DNA of 64,000 nucleotides, taken from NCBI GenBank assembly GCA_030603385.1, contig JAUVXW010000022.1:1-64000 (forward strand), in the 5' to 3' direction. The notes below the pieces were generated by a model. The model saw only the letters and a list, made by a program, of their open reading frames with translations, was not told the origin of the DNA and ran no database searches. Shown piece by piece: positions 28,191 to 35,836 of the stretch; the stretch's first letter is position 1; each line of letters opens with the position of its first letter. A program made the position numbers and the translations under genes. Source of the DNA: Promethearchaeota archaeon (GTDB taxonomy: Archaea > Asgardarchaeota > Lokiarchaeia > Sigyniarchaeales > SOKP01).

Positions 28191-29447
28191 ATTTTACTTG
28201 ATATTAATCCATTTGAAAGTGCTAAAAAAAAGCTTGATATTGCTGCTAAGTTAATAGATTTAAATCCAAATACATTGGAATATCTTAAAAAAGTAGAAAG
28301 AGCTTTAATAGTTTCTATTCCTATACTTATGGACGATAGTTCTCTTAAGATTTTCGAAGGTTATAGGGTTCATCATTCTACCTTACGAGGTCCGGCAAAA
28401 GGAGGTATAAGATATTCGCCTGATGTTACTCTTGATGAAATGAAAGCTTTAGCGTTTTTAATGACATTTAAAACAAGTCTTCTAAACATCCCCATGGGAG
28501 GATCTAAGGGAGGAGTCTGCGTAGACACTAAAGATCTATCGAAGAGAGAATTAGAGAGATTAACTCGAAGATATACTGCTGAAATTATTAATATGATTGG
28601 ACCAGATATTGATATTCCAGCACCAGATATGTATACTGATTCAACCACAATGGCTTGGATTATGGATACATATAGTATGCAAAAAGGTCGAACTATTCCC
28701 GGTGTGGTAACTGGTAAACCGCTTGAAATTGGAGGGTCAATAGGAAGAATAGAAGCTCCAGGGACTGGAATGTATTATATCCTTGATCATCTTTGCCAAA
28801 AACTAAATTATGACTTAACTAAAATGAAAGTAGTTATTCAAGGTTTTGGGAAAGTGGGATCTAATGTTGCTAAGCAATTATGTGACCGTTCATGTAATAT
28901 TATTGCAGTTTCTGAAAAAGAAGGAGGGATTTATTCACCAGATGGTTTAGACATTAATGAAATATCAACGTGGAAACAAAAAGGGAATTTATTAAAAGAT
29001 TATGAAGGAAAAGATATTACCCACATTACAAATAAAGAATTACTCAGTACAAAATGTGATGTTTTGATTCCTGCTGCGGTGGAGAATCAAATATATAGCA
29101 AGAATGCAGACAAAGTAGAATGCAATATTATATTAGAAGGTGCAAACAGTCCTACAACTTCCCAAGCCGATGCTATCTTAAACGAGAAAGGAGTAATTAT
29201 CGTTCCAGATATTCTTGCAAATAGCGGTGGGGTACTTGTTTCATATTTTGAATATATTCAAGATATACATAGCTATTTCTGGGGATTAGATCGTGTCAAT
29301 AGAGAAATGAAAAATATTCTCATTAAAACATTTGAAGATGTTTATGAACTTTCGAAGAAAAGGCATACCTCGCTTAGAACATCAGCATTTGCTATTGGTG
29401 CAAAGAGATTAGCGAAAGCCCACGAACTAAGAGGTTTATTTCCATAA
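28191..29447 (+). CDS. Glutamate dehydrogenase paralog, copy 2, probable ATT start
   Basis: A glutamate dehydrogenase paralog of 418 residues from the proposed start. Motifs: RGPAKGGIRYSP, PMGGSKGGVCVD, PAPDMYTDSTTMAWIMD and GFGKVGSNVAKQL. The first canonical start, TTG 28275, removes the first 28 residues, including NPFESAKKKLDIAAKL, which belong to the normal GDH N-terminal helix. The frame is open only from 28173 and holds no ATG/GTG/TTG before 28275. An ATT at 28191, 4 nt after GGTGA (28182-28186), restores the N-terminus. Alternatively an ATG at 28180 in another frame could be linked by an indel in the A-run at 28186-28191. Follows GDH1 by 155 nt. Confidence 0.85.
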   Translation: MLLDINPFESAKKKLDIAAKLIDLNPNTLEYLKKVERALIVSIPILMDDSSLKIFEGYRVHHSTLRGPAKGGIRYSPDVTLDEMKALAFLMTFKTSLLNIPMGGSKGGVCVDTKDLSKRELERLTRRYTAEIINMIGPDIDIPAPDMYTDSTTMAWIMDTYSMQKGRTIPGVVTGKPLEIGGSIGRIEAPGTGMYYILDHLCQKLNYDLTKMKVVIQGFGKVGSNVAKQLCDRSCNIIAVSEKEGGIYSPDGLDINEISTWKQKGNLLKDYEGKDITHITNKELLSTKCDVLIPAAVENQIYSKNADKVECNIILEGANSPTTSQADAILNEKGVIIVPDILANSGGVLVSYFEYIQDIHSYFWGLDRVNREMKNILIKTFEDVYELSKKRHTSLRTSAFAIGAKRLAKAHELRGLFP

Positions 29448-29520
29448 TATATCATATTGGAATAAATCTACGTTATAAATAGAAATTGATATGATCTTAA
29501 TAACTTAATAATAAATTTGA

Positions 29521-29580
29521 GATACTATTGCTCTTTCTCGTGTAGCAAAAGCTATTAAGCTGAGAGGTATTTTTCCATAA
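29521..29580 (+). pseudogene. Remnant of a third glutamate dehydrogenase (C-terminal tail)
   Basis: Twenty codons ending TAA encode a tail TIALSRVAKAIKLRGIFP, matching the end of the adjacent GDH2 (AIGAKRLAKAHELRGLFP) and GDH1 ([15 protein letters not shown]). A TGA immediately precedes it in frame, and no other GDH sequence is seen upstream. It is best read as the 3' scar of a third tandem gdh copy, 73 nt after GDH2. Confidence 0.65.
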
Positions 29581-29598
29581 GTTATGATTAATTTGTTT

Positions 29599-30054
29599 TT
29601 ATCCAAATATTAGAACTAAAATCAATAACGAAATTATCGCGATTCCAATATGAATCAACGCAAATAACGCACCCATTTTAAACAAGCGTTTATAGTTCAA
29701 GTTATCTACTCCCGAATCGCGTGTTATTTTTTGGGTCATCATATCACAAGCGACTCCTTGAGGAATAATATTACCTCCTATATTAATTGCAACTATAAAT
29801 GCAAAAAGAAGAGGAACTGAAAGAAATCCAAAGGTAACGATCAAAGTATCAATGATTGGAATGAATACAAGCGCAGTAGGGGTGTTAGCTAGGAAACCAG
29901 AAATTAAACTAACAATGACTAAGATAATGGTTATTAAAAGAAAAGGATTAATTAATTCAAACGGAATTTTTTCGAAGATTTCTCTAAATCCTACCTCTAA
30001 AAGGCATCCTATAACTACATATAGAGATAATAAAAAATTAATTCCTAAGAATTG
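29599..30054 (-). pseudogene. Truncated copy of the neighbouring ArsB/NhaD-like permease
   Basis: The frame encodes the C-terminal 150 or so residues of the permease at 30167-31477: LLSLYVVIGCLLEVGF, FLANTPTALVFIPII, INIGGNIIPQGVACDMM and RDSGVDNLNYKRLFKMGALFA all align to the intact copy. The frame runs open to about 30145 but has no ATG or GTG; the first TTG (29844) lies inside the homologous part. The N-terminal two thirds are absent. This is a 5'-truncated duplicate, probably non-functional. It lies head-on to the GDH tail remnant. Confidence 0.7.
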
Positions 30055-30166
30055 AAGACTAGAATTATAATTTAGTAGAAAAAGGTTCAGTTCAAGGGGA
30101 TTTAGAGATCTACTTCCTTTGATACTGTATTTTATTTTTTTAATTGATCACTTCTAATAGATCAAA

Positions 30167-31477
30167 TTATCCAGAGATTGGAACTAAGATCAGTAAGTAC
30201 AATAATGATATTCCAATATGAATTGAGGCAAACAAAGCTCCTGTCTTTAATAAGCGCTTATAATTAAAATTTTCTACACCTGAATCCCGTGCAATTTTCA
30301 GAGTCATCATATCGCAAGCCGCTCCCGAAGGCAGGAAATTTCCGCCAAGATTGATACCGATTATAAGCGAAAAAAATAGTGGAACTGATGAAAATCCAAA
30401 ACCCAACTCTGGATCTATTAATGTTGTTATAATAGGGATAAAAATTAACGCAGTAGGAGTATTTGCAACAACGCCAGAGATAAAACTGATTATTATTAGG
30501 ATAATAAAGGACAAAACAAAAGGATTCAAAGCTTCAAACGCGATCATTTCAAAAATCTCTCCAAATCCAGCCTCTATAAGACATCCAACGACTACATACA
30601 ATGAAATGAAGAAGAACAAAATTTCCCACTCAACATCCTTTAAAAGATCGCTCATAGCTTTTCCCGTATAACCCCTATTAACTAGTACCAAAATTAAAGT
30701 GGCAATCATGGCAGTTAAAAAAAGTAAAGGGAGAATACCAAATAATATAACTGTTATGATTATGGCAATACCGTTAAAATAAAACATTTTTTTGTTTTTA
30801 ATCATAATTTCTGTATCTATTAAATCTATTACAAACTTCTTCTGCGCTTCTTCAATTTTTGGTTCTTTACTCAGGATAAATCTGTCAAGTAAAAAAATCG
30901 TACAAAACAGCAAAATAAATGAAAATAACCAATAAAACTGAATAAAGTAAAGTGTATCGAGCTCGGTAAATGCGGTAGAAATGATAATGTTTTCTCCACT
31001 TGAGAAGGGAGTTAGTATTGAGCCAATATTGATACAAATCGTCATTCCTAAAAGATACGTTCCAGCTCTAATTTTTAAAAAATGACATAATCGAATAACT
31101 ATTGGAGCAAGAATTAATACTACAACAACATCGCTGATAACTGATGCTAAAAAAGTAGTCAATATACAAAGGAACCAAAAAAAAGTTCTTCTATTCCCTT
31201 TTGATAGTTTAAAGAGTTTTACAGCAAGATATTCTAAAAGATTAGAATCTTGAGCTATTTTAGTAATAATACTCATACTTAATATAATTATGATTGCTTT
31301 CCATTCAATAAAACCAATAAAAATATCAATCCCTATTCCCTTTACTAAACCCGTAATTGTCGCTGCTATAAAGCAACATAAAAGAGAAATAGCTACAAAA
31401 TCTAAATTAGATTTGGAGTAACTTAGAATTATTAAAAAAAACAGGATAAAAATGATGATAAGAAGTACCAGATCCAT
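30167..31477 (-). CDS. ArsB/NhaD-superfamily ion transporter
   Basis: A 436-residue integral membrane protein with about ten to twelve hydrophobic helices spread over the full length. Conserved transporter patches include VISDVVVVLILAPIV in the first half and VVANTPTALIFIPII plus NLGGNFLPSGAACDMM in the second. The two-fold inverted NTP/asparagine pattern is that of the ArsB/NhaD/SLC13 ion transporter superfamily. Substrate (anion, Na+/H+ or a carboxylate) cannot be told from sequence. No helicase, arsenic or sodium genes are adjacent. A truncated copy lies 113 nt downstream of its 3' end. Confidence 0.82.
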   Translation of the reverse strand: MDLVLLIIIFILFFLIILSYSKSNLDFVAISLLCCFIAATITGLVKGIGIDIFIGFIEWKAIIIILSMSIITKIAQDSNLLEYLAVKLFKLSKGNRRTFFWFLCILTTFLASVISDVVVVLILAPIVIRLCHFLKIRAGTYLLGMTICINIGSILTPFSSGENIIISTAFTELDTLYFIQFYWLFSFILLFCTIFLLDRFILSKEPKIEEAQKKFVIDLIDTEIMIKNKKMFYFNGIAIIITVILFGILPLLFLTAMIATLILVLVNRGYTGKAMSDLLKDVEWEILFFFISLYVVVGCLIEAGFGEIFEMIAFEALNPFVLSFIILIIISFISGVVANTPTALIFIPIITTLIDPELGFGFSSVPLFFSLIIGINLGGNFLPSGAACDMMTLKIARDSGVENFNYKRLLKTGALFASIHIGISLLYLLILVPISG

Positions 31478-31659
31478 GGTAAATTAACATTATTTTCTAA
31501 GAATTAATTAATAAATTAAATAAATTGCTTTTAATAAATCTATTTGAAATTAATAGCATTTAATTTGAATAGTAAATAGTTAAAAGTACAAAAGATTTGA
31601 TTTAGATCTTCTTTCTCTTTCTCTTCTGGATTGAATAAAATCAAGAATTTGAATATAAA
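31478..31659. other. AT-rich intergenic region
   Basis: 182 nt between two minus-strand genes; it should carry the promoter of the permease. I see no other structure. Confidence 0.3.
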
Positions 31660-32491
31660 TTACTTTATCAGAAAAAGCTTAATTAGAAAAATAAATAGAT
31701 TTAAATCATTAAGAAGCGAAAAATTTGAGATAAGATAATCAAAAATATTTTCTTCGATAAAAAATTTTATTGATGTGAAATATCCCTCTTCATCCTTAAG
31801 GATTTCTACCATACGCGTGATTAAATTTATGATTTCTTTTTCCACAATAACCATATCACAGTTCATAGGGTCTATGTTAATAATATTGATTCCTGTCTTT
31901 CTCTGAAATGTTATACTGCTCAATTCTGGATTCTTTTTTACAATATCTAATTGAGAGTAATTTTGGAACATATAATCGATTTTCTTATAAATTCTTTTCT
32001 TTTTTTTTTTTGGATAAATGAACTTCAATTACATTCATAACTAAATTTAATATTTGTTGAAATATCCCTAACATATCGAAGAATTCAGCAACTGTGGTTA
32101 TACGTTCAGCTTGTTTCCATTGAGTATAATATTCTTCTATAATCTTTTCAAATGGCTTGTAGATTTCAACATTTCCTGCCCATTTACTCCCCCACCGATT
32201 TTTTTCCTTAGCGTATTGTTGTATAAAAGTGTGGCGTATTACATCCAATCTCGATCTTAAGGTATCAGTACTTACTTCTTTAGAATCTGCTCCTATAAAT
32301 AGAAGATTAGTTTCCTTATCTAGTATGTAAACCCATCTTAATCCACCCATCTCAATAGATTCTATTCCTTGTTTAAATTCCACTATAGTAAATTGATTTA
32401 GAGCTGTAAGAAGTCCAGAAACAAGATCTTCATTTACTGGAAAATCCATGAATGGTTTGTACACTAGAGTAATTCCTGAATCAGATTCCAT
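31660..32491 (-). CDS. Longin/roadblock-like Asgard protein, frame broken in an A12 run
   Basis: Two overlapping frames make one protein of about 276 residues. The first frame (32491 to 31985) begins with a profilin-type domain (GITLVYKPFMDF, SIEMGGLRWVYIL, NLLFIGADSK) like longin or roadblock domains, followed by a helical part ending VIEVHLSKKKK. The second frame (to 31660) continues IYKKIDYMFQNYSQLDIV and GINIINIDPMNCDMVIVEKE. The join falls in twelve consecutive A residues (minus strand; 32000-32011); removing one A gives a continuous frame. Either an assembly indel, true inactivation, or transcript slippage. Longin/roadblock proteins in Asgard archaea are thought to partner small GTPases. 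Confidence 0.65.
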
Positions 32492-32730
32492 AACCCAAAT
32501 GTTAATCCTAAAACACCTAGTCGAGTATTAAATTATTTAATAAATATTTTTCTAAGCCTATTACTAAAACCTTAATTTATAGAATATTAATTTAGGGCTT
32601 AATTAAAATAGGGATTTAAACCTTATAAATTCACTATTAACAATAGATCCTTAATCAATCATATTTGAATTGTAGAAAATATAAAATCATATCAATCCTG
32701 TTTAGTAAATTTATAAGACCTATGAGAGCT

Positions 32731-33222
32731 TTATAATAGATCTTTTAAAGAATTATTCCTAATCCAACGTTCCAGATTTCTTAACATTTCTGTTATTTTA
32801 TTCCTCAAAGTAAGCTCCGCTGCGCTCTTTCCAATTAAGTTAATAAAATCGCTCCCTAATTTAAAACTCTTTATAAATACGCCTAATTTTGTTTTATTAT
32901 CTGATAATGCCTTAATTCTTAATCGGCCTTCAAGTTCTCTTACGTCTTTATTATTCCGAACGTTTAATTCAATTAATCGTCCTTTCCCCTCTTCTTGCTC
33001 ACCCTCATCCTGTAAAACTAGCTCTCCCTCCATTTCAATGGGGATTTTCACAAATTCATCAGTTATTTTACTATATAAAACATTAGGTGCGATGAATTTT
33101 GCTTCTATTTTCTTTGCGGGATTAACAGTTTCCCAAAATTTTACCGTATACAGCGCTTTTATGAGTAAATCCTTATTACAATTATCTAATTCTATTACTT
33201 TTGAAATAATATTTGCTGTCAA
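32731..33222 (-). CDS. Possible SRPBCC/START-like domain protein
   Basis: A 163-residue protein with an antiparallel-strand pattern: KIEAKFIAPNVLYSKI, EMEGELVLQDEGEQEEGK, LEGRLRIKALSDNKTKLGVFI, then a long C-terminal helix (TLRNKITEMLRNLERWIRN). This order resembles the helix-grip SRPBCC/START fold that binds hydrophobic ligands, but no signature motif settles it. TTG start with GGTAAGG upstream. Single-gene unit by spacing (239 nt and 247 nt gaps). Function unknown. Confidence 0.6.
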   Translation of the reverse strand: MTANIISKVIELDNCNKDLLIKALYTVKFWETVNPAKKIEAKFIAPNVLYSKITDEFVKIPIEMEGELVLQDEGEQEEGKGRLIELNVRNNKDVRELEGRLRIKALSDNKTKLGVFIKSFKLGSDFINLIGKSAAELTLRNKITEMLRNLERWIRNNSLKDLL

Positions 33223-33469
33223 AATGCCTTACCAATAATATAATTTTCTTAATTATTAAAATTCAGAAAGCTTATAATAGTTTATATCTTTGCTAAATTT
33301 TTTAAGTATATATGATTTTTTTAGCTTCAGTAACAATTTTGCCTCAGTCTTCCTCTGATTTAATCATTTTTTCTGATAAAATCATATTTAAAATATTTTC
33401 ATCATAGGCTAAATCGTGTTATGAGCAAATCTTTTTCTAAAGAAAAGTAAACGGGAAAAAATTTGATCA
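33223..33469. other. Intergenic region with promoter-like motif
   Basis: 247 nt without a gene. It contains GAAAGCTTATAATAG at about 33266-33280, about 45 nt upstream of the minus-strand gene at 33222; on the minus strand this reads as a TATAAGCTTTC box. The same AAGCTTATA core occurs in other gaps. Confidence 0.35.
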
Positions 33470-33679
33470 TTATGTTAATCTAAATAATTTACTCTCTTCA
33501 AGGTTATTTTCTTCTTTACAATGGGGACAAACCCAAGTTTTATCATTTTTCTTCGTAGAGTTTATACAATCATGGCAGATAGCAACGTCACATATGCAAT
33601 AGTAGGTATTTTCCATTGAACTTTCACAGCTTTTACCACAAATAAAGCAAATTGGGGGAGGGGGATGGTGGTCTGACAT
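33470..33679 (-). CDS. Small RING-like zinc-finger protein
   Basis: A 69-residue protein with eight cysteines in pairs: CFICGKSC, then YCICDVAICHDC, then CPHC. The CxxC ... CxC ... CxxC ... CxxC order, with a Trp just before the last pair (KTWVCPHC), resembles a RING or RING-like cross-brace domain binding two zinc ions. Asgard archaea encode RING-type ubiquitin-ligase-like proteins, so this could be one, but it could equally be a general zinc finger. N-terminus HHPPPP is proline-rich. No ubiquitin-like gene is nearby. Confidence 0.6.
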   Translation of the reverse strand: MSDHHPPPPICFICGKSCESSMENTYYCICDVAICHDCINSTKKNDKTWVCPHCKEENNLEESKLFRLT

Positions 33680-33778
33680 TTTTCAAATAATATAATCTAA
33701 TTAAATTAATTCTATATTATACTTTTAATTCTAAGTAATATATTACTTTAATTATTCAATATAAGTTTATAATGAATC

Positions 33779-33973
33779 ATGGATAAAGTACGATCGACTA
33801 TTCGATTATTAGCGCTGTTTAGTATTTATTTTATTTATAAAGCGATTATGGGAGTAATTGATGATAACACAAATGAAGTTACTATATGGTCATTAATTAC
33901 GTTCGTTTATGTTATTTCACTTGTTATAGCGTATTTTGTTCTTACGAGATGGGAAAAGGAACAAAAAATTTAA
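33779..33973 (+). CDS. Small two-helix membrane protein
   Basis: A 64-residue protein with two predicted membrane helices (about residues 8-26 and 37-56) joined by an acidic loop DDNTNEV, with a charged C-terminus RWEKEQKI. No family recognised. It ends 3 nt from the 3' end of the convergent coiled-coil gene. Confidence 0.5.
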   Translation: MDKVRSTIRLLALFSIYFIYKAIMGVIDDNTNEVTIWSLITFVYVISLVIAYFVLTRWEKEQKI

Positions 33974-33976
33974 TAT

Positions 33977-34243
33977 TTATTTCTTTTTTTTTAGAAAATC
34001 TGGAATCATCCCATCAATTCCGAGACTCTTCAAAATCGTATCTCTTATATTCATCTGAATGGTCAAATCTGACATTGTTCTCATCGTAGCGTCTAATGAT
34101 TTGCTCATTTCTTTAATAGTTTGAGAAGTCAACTTTAAAGAATCCCTAATAGTGATACTGGTTTCATGCAATTCTTCTGTTAAACAATTTATACTTTTTC
34201 TTAATTCAGTAAGTTCCATTCTTATCTCTTTAATTCCAGCCAT
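33977..34243 (-). CDS. Small coiled-coil protein
   Basis: An 88-residue protein that is almost entirely a coiled coil: heptad hydrophobics run from IKEIRMELTELRKSI through TIRDSLKLTSQTIKEMSKSL to about residue 68, followed by a short globular tail IPDFLKKKK. It could be a structural or scaffold protein. Asgard archaea have SNARE-like coiled-coil proteins, but nothing here is specific for SNAREs (no clear central-layer Q/R in context, no membrane anchor). Confidence 0.55.
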   Translation of the reverse strand: MAGIKEIRMELTELRKSINCLTEELHETSITIRDSLKLTSQTIKEMSKSLDATMRTMSDLTIQMNIRDTILKSLGIDGMIPDFLKKKK

Positions 34244-34364
34244 TTTATTCCCAATATTCTCGTTCTTAAGCTAATTAAATGTTTACTATTTATTAAAATT
34301 AGTAACTCCTATTGGAAATAAATATATTTTAAAACCATGAAAAAAATAAAAAAAAGTGTTTGAA

Positions 34365-35054
34365 TTATAAGATATTTAAACCAAAGATACTTACACCCCA
34401 AATCCATAACGCAAATCCTTGAACTAAGCAAAAAATCATAATAATGAAAGCAATAGGAGGCCATGATAGAAATTTTGATATTGTTTTCAATACGCCAACA
34501 TAGAATTTCACGGTGAGGGCAACGATGACTGTTATTATAATAAATATTATTACCAGCAACCATTTTGGATTAATCACACCAGCAATTAATTTAACTGCTG
34601 AATCTGGTACGATTACAGCAACAATTATGGCTGTAGCTGTCCCTGCTAAAAGACCAATAATACTAGATAATGGAAGATCGCTTATTGGCTTCATGAACAT
34701 GGTAATCCCTATGACGATCAAAAAGATACATGTGAAGTGATTTGCAGCATCTTCGGTGACATCTCGATATTCAAAACTAGGAGGTATGTTTCTGATTAAC
34801 CCAATAACACCTGACCATATAACGAATATACCAAGTACTAAACCAAGATAAGATAATCCCCGTAAAAACTTTGTTATATCAAATTCTTCCTCTTCAGCTT
34901 TTCTTTTTGTAAATGATCCTCTTCGCTTTCTTTCAAAACCTAACCATGTAATTGCCATTAGGCCACTTAAAACCATCATGATTGCAGCTGATTCACCAAC
35001 CCAACTAAAAAATCCTCGGATCGCATCCCAATAATCAAATAGCACATAAATCAC
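34365..35054 (-). CDS. Polytopic membrane protein, unknown function
   Basis: A 229-residue membrane protein with about six hydrophobic helices and a basic then acidic cytoplasmic segment (ERKRRGSFTKRKAEEEEFD) after the first. The last helix ends in LWIWGVSIFGLNIL. I recognise no transporter or enzyme motif. Start is GTG at 35054, or GTG 35045, which has GTGA five nt upstream. Confidence 0.6.
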   Translation of the reverse strand: MIYVLFDYWDAIRGFFSWVGESAAIMMVLSGLMAITWLGFERKRRGSFTKRKAEEEEFDITKFLRGLSYLGLVLGIFVIWSGVIGLIRNIPPSFEYRDVTEDAANHFTCIFLIVIGITMFMKPISDLPLSSIIGLLAGTATAIIVAVIVPDSAVKLIAGVINPKWLLVIIFIIITVIVALTVKFYVGVLKTISKFLSWPPIAFIIMIFCLVQGFALWIWGVSIFGLNIL

Positions 35055-35386
35055 TTTTTTGAAATTTCTAATTTTAAATATAAGTTAGATTTTGGTTTTA
35101 AAAATTTATTCTAAAAAATAGGGTTTAAGAGAGTGGTTAAATTTAAGCTAAGAATTCTACAAACTTATCTAATATAAAAATAATATATTTATTCTTTTAT
35201 CTATTACATAATTAAAAAACTTCTAATTAACCGATTCAAATGTCTGAGTGGAAAAATAGGATTCATACTTCGATCTGTAATGATTCGTATAATACAGGTT
35301 GAATTACGATCGATCAAATCATAAATAAAATTAAAAATTTAAGACTAAAGAGACAATCAAGAAAAAAAGCAAAACATAATAACAAA

Positions 35387-35453
35387 AATCTCAAAGATTA
35401 GCTTAGTAAATGCTAGAAGCTAATCTTAGAAATTCCGCAATGAATTCGAGATT
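35387..35453 (+). ncRNA. Structured RNA element, copy A
   Basis: Fold read from the sequence: closing stem AATCTC (35387-35392) with GAGATT (35448-35453); hairpin 1 GATTAGCTT / AAGCTAATC (9 bp, 35396-35404 with 35417-35425) around a 12-nt loop AGTAAATGCTAG; hairpin 2 AATTC / GAATT (35431-35435 with 35442-35446) around loop CGCAAT. Copy B at 35753 has the same plan with different stem sequences and nearly the same loops, which is the mark of selection on RNA structure. No known RNA family recognised. Confidence 0.6.
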
Positions 35454-35606
35454 AAATAACCTTCTTCTTTTTATTAATAATTAACAAAAATTAATTCTTT
35501 TTTATAAAAAATTAACTTCTTAGCTATTGATTTTATCTTTTATAATCGTCATCCTTTAATCTCTCATTCGTTTCTGATTACATAAGATATTAATAGGTAT
35601 ATTAAA

Positions 35607-35753
35607 ATGGAAGAAGAAGAAGCTTACCTCGATTTAGAATTTGATGATGGTTGTTATACTACAACTTGATCAATGATTAATATGTGGTATCAAAGAGCTC
35701 GTAAATTACAAAAACTAAAAGAAGAAGAAGTAAAAATAACAAATAATGATTAA
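35607..35753 (+). other. Mini-ORF with in-frame TGA between the two RNA elements
   Basis: ATG 35607 opens a frame reading MEEEEAYLDLEFDDGCYTTT, then TGA (35667-35669), then continues SMINMWYQRARKLQKLKEEE to a TAA at 35751-35753. Both halves look protein-like (acidic start, basic helix end). It could be a decayed 48-codon gene, two tiny frames or chance. Selenocysteine is possible in principle in Lokiarchaeia but nothing supports it here. Confidence 0.3.
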
Positions 35754-35817
35754 ATCTCAAGAAATTAAATCATAAAATGTTAGGATTTAGTTTAGGGTTC
35801 CGCAAGAACCAGAGATT
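35753..35817 (+). ncRNA. Structured RNA element, copy B
   Basis: Same plan as copy A: closing stem AATCTC (35753-35758) with GAGATT (35812-35817); hairpin 1 AATTAAATC / GATTTAGTT (35763-35771 with 35784-35792, one U-G pair) around loop ATAAAATGTTAG; hairpin 2 GGTTC / GAACC (35796-35800 with 35806-35810) around loop CGCAA. Relative to copy A, most stem positions changed on both sides so pairing is kept. The U-G pair would be an A-C mismatch on the other strand, so the plus strand is the likely RNA. It overlaps the mini-ORF stop and ends 19 nt before the 3' end of the sugar dehydrogenase gene. Confidence 0.6.
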
Positions 35818-35836
35818 AAAATAATATCTTTTTTAT

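Larger units (their letters stand above)
35055..35836. other. Long non-coding stretch with repeated RNA element and mini-ORF
   Basis: 782 nt between two minus-strand genes. It carries two copies of a structured element (35387-35453 and 35753-35817) that flank a 48-codon open frame interrupted by TGA. A further possible hairpin, GATCTGT...ACAGGTT with two G-U pairs, lies around 35273-35303. The remaining sequence is AT-rich and shows nothing else. G-U pairing in the element indicates transcription from the plus strand, opposite to both flanking genes. Confidence 0.6.

Noticed and set aside
29852..30055. 67-codon plus-strand frame
   Set aside because: It is the complement of the decayed permease copy, whose minus-strand translation aligns with the intact permease.
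33977..34243. SNARE-like protein
   Set aside because: The coiled coil lacks a C-terminal membrane anchor and a convincing central ionic layer.
35220..35330. tRNA-like sequence in the long gap
   Set aside because: Short inverted repeats are present, but no cloverleaf with acceptor stem and T-loop could be built.
35667..35669. Selenocysteine codon in the mini-ORF
   Set aside because: No CxxU-type context, no match to known selenoproteins and no recognisable SECIS element downstream.
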